Below the pieces are notes generated by a model, which saw nothing but the letters and a program-made list of their open reading frames with translations, ran no database searches and had not been told where the DNA came from. A stretch of DNA of 5,108 bases, from contig DVLR01000337.1 in NCBI GenBank assembly GCA_018715425.1, positions 1-5,108 on the forward strand, given 5' to 3'. Position 1 is the stretch's first letter, and the number at the start of each line of letters is the position of its first letter. The position numbers were made by a program, and so were the translations under genes. This DNA comes from Candidatus Merdenecus merdavium. Lineage in GTDB: Bacteria; Bacillota; Clostridia; Lachnospirales; Lachnospiraceae. Positions 4,945 through 5,108 of this stretch are shown piece after piece.

Positions 4945-4959
4945 GGGAACATATCCACT
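4945..4959 (+). repeat. GGGAACATATCCACT repeat copy, right flank
   Basis: The first 13 bases are identical to 480-492, about 4.5 kb away in direct orientation. It is the last repeat before an ATG-rich stretch (4967-4984) at the right edge. Confidence 0.6.
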
Positions 4960-4995
4960 AATTAAAATGATGATACATATTATGATCGAAATTAA

Positions 4996-5108
4996 TCTGC
5001 TCAGGAGAAGGAACAAGATACCCATCCGCAACTCAAAGCATATCACCGGCAATTAGTGGGTAAGAATAATCCTACTGATTTTATCAAATGGGATTCCTAC
5101 CTTTTTTA
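4996..5108 (+). pseudogene. Unidentified open frame running off the right edge
   Basis: After a TAA at 4993-4995 one frame stays open to the window end for 37 codons. It contains QEKEQDTHPQLKAYHRQLVG and then KNNPTDFIKWDSYLF, which looks protein-like. It has no ATG. A neighbouring frame with several ATGs (4967, 4970, 4982) stops at TAG near 5060, so a real gene here would need a frameshift near 5000. I do not recognise the family, and the piece is too short to name. Confidence 0.3.

Noticed and set aside
374..4959. Composite transposon bounded by two intact insertion sequences
   Set aside because: Only short end-like repeats are visible. No transposase gene or complete IS end is in the window.
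1..5108. CRISPR array, tRNA or rRNA genes
   Set aside because: No regularly spaced repeats with unique spacers and no recognisable tRNA or rRNA sequence were seen.

Overview
The window is a low-GC Bacillota segment with the patchwork look of an accessory region. Its centre is a two-gene antibiotic resistance operon on the minus strand. It encodes an ABC-F ribosome protection protein recognised as Lsa(E) and a lincosamide nucleotidyltransferase recognised as Lnu(B). This pair is known from staphylococci, enterococci, streptococci and Erysipelothrix. The surrounding fragments (a TnpX/TndX-type large serine recombinase C-terminus, a resolvase-type C-terminus, and an RlmD-type 23S rRNA methyltransferase C-terminal extension) look more like mobile-element debris of gut Clostridia. 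The host is therefore probably a clostridial or Lachnospiraceae-like bacterium carrying an acquired cassette; this is inference.

Layout. Positions 1-560 hold no convincing gene but contain short repeats: a TGCACA cluster at the far left, and copies of a GGGAACATATCCA-type motif at 374-492. Positions 570-1373 are lnu(B) and 1427-2911 are lsa(E), both on the minus strand and 53 bp apart. Positions 2932-3325 are the lsa(E) control region. Read on the minus strand it has a strong promoter, a 6-codon leader ORF with a near-perfect ribosome binding site, a 24-codon second leader ORF, a terminator hairpin, and arms that can form mutually exclusive stems. A further 20-codon ORF lies between the terminator and lsa(E). 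Positions 3354-3914 are the C-terminal part of a large serine recombinase (minus). It abuts head-to-head the last 29 codons of a resolvase-type recombinase (plus, to 4003), which overlaps by ATGA a 152-residue unknown protein (4000-4458). A bidirectional hairpin terminator separates that gene from the convergent RlmD-like C-terminal fragment (4509-4820, minus). The right edge (4870-5108) carries three more copies of the GGGAACATATC motif and an unidentified open frame running off the end.

How it works together. Lnu(B) inactivates lincosamides. Lsa(E) displaces lincosamides, streptogramin A and pleuromutilins from the ribosome. The leader architecture suggests that lsa(E), and lnu(B) by readthrough, are switched on when a drug-stalled ribosome sits on the leader ORF and allows an antiterminator to form. 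This attenuator is the most interesting feature here. The paired truncated recombinases and the repeat family in both flanks record recombination at this locus.
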